Source: Otis tarda (lineage: Eukaryota > Chordata > Aves > Otidiformes > Otididae). Taken from it: DNA of 64,000 bases. The notes beneath the pieces are model-generated. The model was not told the DNA's origin. It did not search any database and saw nothing but the letters and a program-made list of their open reading frames with translations. The stretch's first letter is position 1. The number at the start of each line of letters is the position of its first letter. Where the stretch lies: assembly GCA_026413225.1 (NCBI GenBank), contig CM048552.1, forward strand, positions 133,189,053-133,253,052. The letters are read 5' to 3'. Below, one piece after another: positions 60,901 to 64,000 of the stretch. A program made the translations under genes and the position numbers.

Positions 60901-63900
60901 TAATGGCATCAGCTCAGTAATGTGAGATGCCTCAATTAGAGCCCCATTGTGCTATGAGATGTACAAACAGGTCAAACTGGTTCAAGCTATTCTTGTGATA
61001 ATTTCCAAAAATAAAGAACAGAACATGGGAAACCATCAAAACACTGAATGTGAAACCTCCTGTAGTTCTGTCAGGCATCTTGAGTTGAGAAATCCCCAGG
61101 AAAAAATGAAGCAATCTGCTGGGACAGGCAGTCCTTAATTAAAAAATTAAAATTAAAAGCACTAGAAACTGATTCTGCATTAATTCTTGTTTCATGGATT
61201 GCAAGGATGAAAGGTAGCAAAGGAGTGTGATTGGTGGGGTAACTCCCTCTTTTGATAATGCACACAGGCACACATACACTTGCCCTCTTCCCACATACGG
61301 TAAAGAAAATCACTTGGCTTTGATTTTCATAAGTAATCAAATGAGTCACATCTAGCCATAAATTAACATGATTAATACTGAAGAGCAATCCACTACTTTA
61401 AATTTGCCCACTGGTAGTTGCACACACAGATATTTTAATATAATTTTGCAAAAACGAAACCACCTCTCATCCTTCAGCATCTGAGATATGAATGAGAAGT
61501 GGTTTGCGCCAGCAGCCTCCAACGTTAAGAGATGGTGTTTCCTAGGTCACTTTAAAAACAGTTTTGAAATAAGACAATGGAATGAATTTCCAAACCTCCT
61601 TTGATTTTGTTGCTAATTACACAGATACTCTGACCCTCTTTATTTTCTCCACAGTTAGCTTTGTATCCCCACTATATACTGTAAGAGGTGTAAAGCCTTC
61701 AACACTGTACAGCTACGTACAGCCTTCAGCACAGCTCCAAAGGTCCTGGAGCTTGAAAATACAGCAGCAGCTCAGGGTTCAGCTATTGTTATGATGAGAA
61801 CTGATAGAAGTTTTCCCTCTGGCAAACAACTATGTAGAAAACTGTGTTTCTGCTTAAGGAATATTTTCTACTAAACTTCTGTTTTCTATCGAAAAATGTC
61901 AGTGCACTAAATCCCCTAGAGTACAGGTGTTAAACGTTGCTTCAGTGAACCCGGGGAACTATTTCCATGTGTTGCTCATGCTCTCACCTCGGGGTCATGT
62001 CCTGCATCCCTCACAACCCCACATTCGGTGTCTGTCCAGGACCGGCTGTGTCCTTCACCACAGGGGAGTCATTGGTTTGACTAGGGTAAAGATAAGAGTG
62101 GAAGCCTGAAGCATCTACTAACTATAAAACTAACAAAGCGCCCTGGCAGCGTTTCAGAAGCAATATATTTAGGTGTTAGGTAAAATACTTCATCAAAACC
62201 GCACAAACTTCACATGGGGGAAAAAAAAAACCCAGTTACTGTCATGAGAAGCTCATGTGGTGACGGTACCAGTGCCAGGTAAAACGCAGATAGAAGGACC
62301 TGCTCCCTGCCTGGGGGAGTCTGTGATCTAAGTATTTCACCGCTGTCTGCCAAAGTAATATGCAAAGGTATGGTAAGAAAGATGTAAGCAAATGCTTCCA
62401 ATTTGTATATCTGAAATATTATTACAAAGTGCTGACTCCTCTCATCCAGGGCCTCTCAGCTGCGTAATTCTATGTAGAAAAAGGGTTAAGGAGTGTCTTC
62501 AGGGCCAGGAAAATACTTTACTTACAGATCAACTGCAGATTTCACATCTAAAGCATGCTTGTTCGAAAAAATTAAAAATCTGCAGGCAAGGTTAGCAGCG
62601 CCGGTGGAGCAAACAAGCCACAGGCGAGTGTAGAAGGCATGCACGCAGGAGGAAACCAGTAAGAGGATGAGGGGGCTTGAGCATGATGGGGTGAAAGAGA
62701 GGGAGCCATTCAAGGTAGATGGCAACATGGCTGCAGAGAGGGAGATGAAAGAAGCACTGCTGTGGAAGAACAGGGGTATGTTTTAGGGAGACAGGTAAGT
62801 TCTGGGTGGAAGATGGGAGCCTGGCCAAAGCTTCTACCCCAGATGGTTTAGGACATGAGAGCAGAAGGAGTCAAAGGCGATTAAGGGCTTTTGGTATGAG
62901 GGTCACACTGGTGGAGAAGCAGGATGGTGAAGTACTGCCCAGTGTTTCCAAAACAGGTACCTTTGTGTAGGCCTCACTGGAAAACTACCTCCAGCGTTCC
63001 ACACTGAGCTGCAGGAACCTTGGCCTCTCTTCAGCCACCATCTGAGCTTCAGTTTACAATGTCGACATTTGAGCAGCTGTACTTGGATTGTAAGGTGATA
63101 GGAGATCATTGCTGTACGCTCTCCATTGCTGTAGTCCTTGCAATGCTAGCAAAAACACCAGAGCTTTTCCTTTTCTCCAGGGAACCCTTGACGTTAACTT
63201 CCGTGCCTTGCAATAGCTCTGCAGTCAGAAGGTCTCCTGGGTTATGGGGATCAGACCTACAAATCTTCCGCCTCCTGCCCTCCTGGCAGCAACCTGCCGG
63301 GAAAAGCCATGTCTTAACAGGTCTTCCACCAAAGACTTATCCATCACTAGCACCCATGACAGACGTGAACCATGCAGATGGGCAGTGGAGAGCAGTGCTG
63401 CTGGGACTTTTGGATAATGATCACCACAGGTTGGTGGTGGAGGAAGAAACCTCTGCATTCCAGTGTGGAGATGTGTCGGAATCACATCCAGCAGCCCAGA
63501 TCTCAAGTCAAGGAAAGAAAGAGAGAAACTTGTAGCAGCTTTGTTCAACAAGAGGCTCTTAAATTAAGAATTTAAAAGGGTCTCAGGACTGTATTAGCAA
63601 TGGAAAGGTGCAACTTCATAATCAGATCTGGAAAGACTACACCAAAACAGAAGCTGGTCTTTTATAGAGGGATCTCCTAACTCCCGTGTCAATCCACATG
63701 TGCAGTTACATAGTTCAAAGGAGGAGAATAAACACAGGCACCTTTGGAGAGGAACAAAATGGCACCACCACCATGAAAAACCTTTCCTGTGAGTGACTTG
63801 GTCTTTTCCCGCTCCTGGCCCTGCTCCCCAAGGAAGAAAGTACAGAGCAGCTCCGCTGGAGCAACCAGACTATATCAGCGCTTTCTCTTCCATGGCTGAA

Positions 63901-64000
63901 TTCAGGTCACGCCTCCACGATCATTAATCCCAGCTCTTCACTCTCAGTACACATTTGATCTGGATCAGCCCAGGGCACATAATCACATTTAAGATGAATT
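57902..64000. other. Long unique noncoding stretch to the window end
   Basis: No gene or interspersed repeat is recognised. A 14-base A-run lies at 58557-58570. The 188-codon frame at 58899-59465 opens on GTG, contains no ATG and is unrecognised. A pyrimidine tract and CAG ending at 60075 precede a 57-codon open frame. 62600-62930 is noticeably purine-rich on the plus strand and contains a CAG|GTAAGT donor-like sequence near 62792. None of this fixes a gene. Confidence 0.35.

Overview
The window looks like bird nuclear DNA. The evidence is nine fragments of the avian CR1 LINE family, several ending in the diagnostic 3' tail built from ATTCTATG units, and one solo endogenous-retrovirus LTR of a type I know from many bird genomes. 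Base composition is moderately AT-rich with sparse CpG. No bacterial or organellar signature was seen. The species cannot be named from this sequence.

I recognise no protein-coding gene, rRNA, tRNA or known microRNA. The open frames in the window are short. The longest I checked open on GTG or TTG rather than ATG, overlap on both strands in the GC-richer patches, and resemble no family I know. The window therefore reads as intergenic or deep-intronic DNA, perhaps with unannotated noncoding transcripts. That reading is an inference; alignment or RNA data would settle it.

Layout. 1-2035 is unique DNA. It has an AT-rich stretch full of TAAT cores and a 68-bp-period tandem duplication (1196-1322) that carries two copies of a consensus-like 5' splice site. 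2036-2100 is a short CR1 tail, followed by a possible MIR-like relic near 2440-2600. 2600-13440 is unique DNA with simple repeats and a diverged 70-bp tandem repeat near 5822-5955. A compact G-quadruplex motif lies at 13446-13466 and the solo LTR at 13884-14396 (minus strand). 17508-17984 is the longest CR1 copy and keeps an RT C-terminal reading frame. 18000-36650 is mostly unique and includes a GC- and CpG-richer patch at 21900-22340. CR1 fragments follow at 36656-36971, 38917-39030, 39243-39521, 47561-47760, 56212-56293 and 57605-57901. A compact CpG-dense segment of about 225 bp (44908-45131) is the best promoter-like candidate. A second, four-tetrad G-quadruplex motif lies at 49650-49677.

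I found no new multi-gene system. The observations most worth checking are the duplicated splice-donor cassette, the CpG cluster, the two G-quadruplex motifs, the solo LTR as a possible promoter, and several palindromic or paired motifs that resemble transcription-factor sites.
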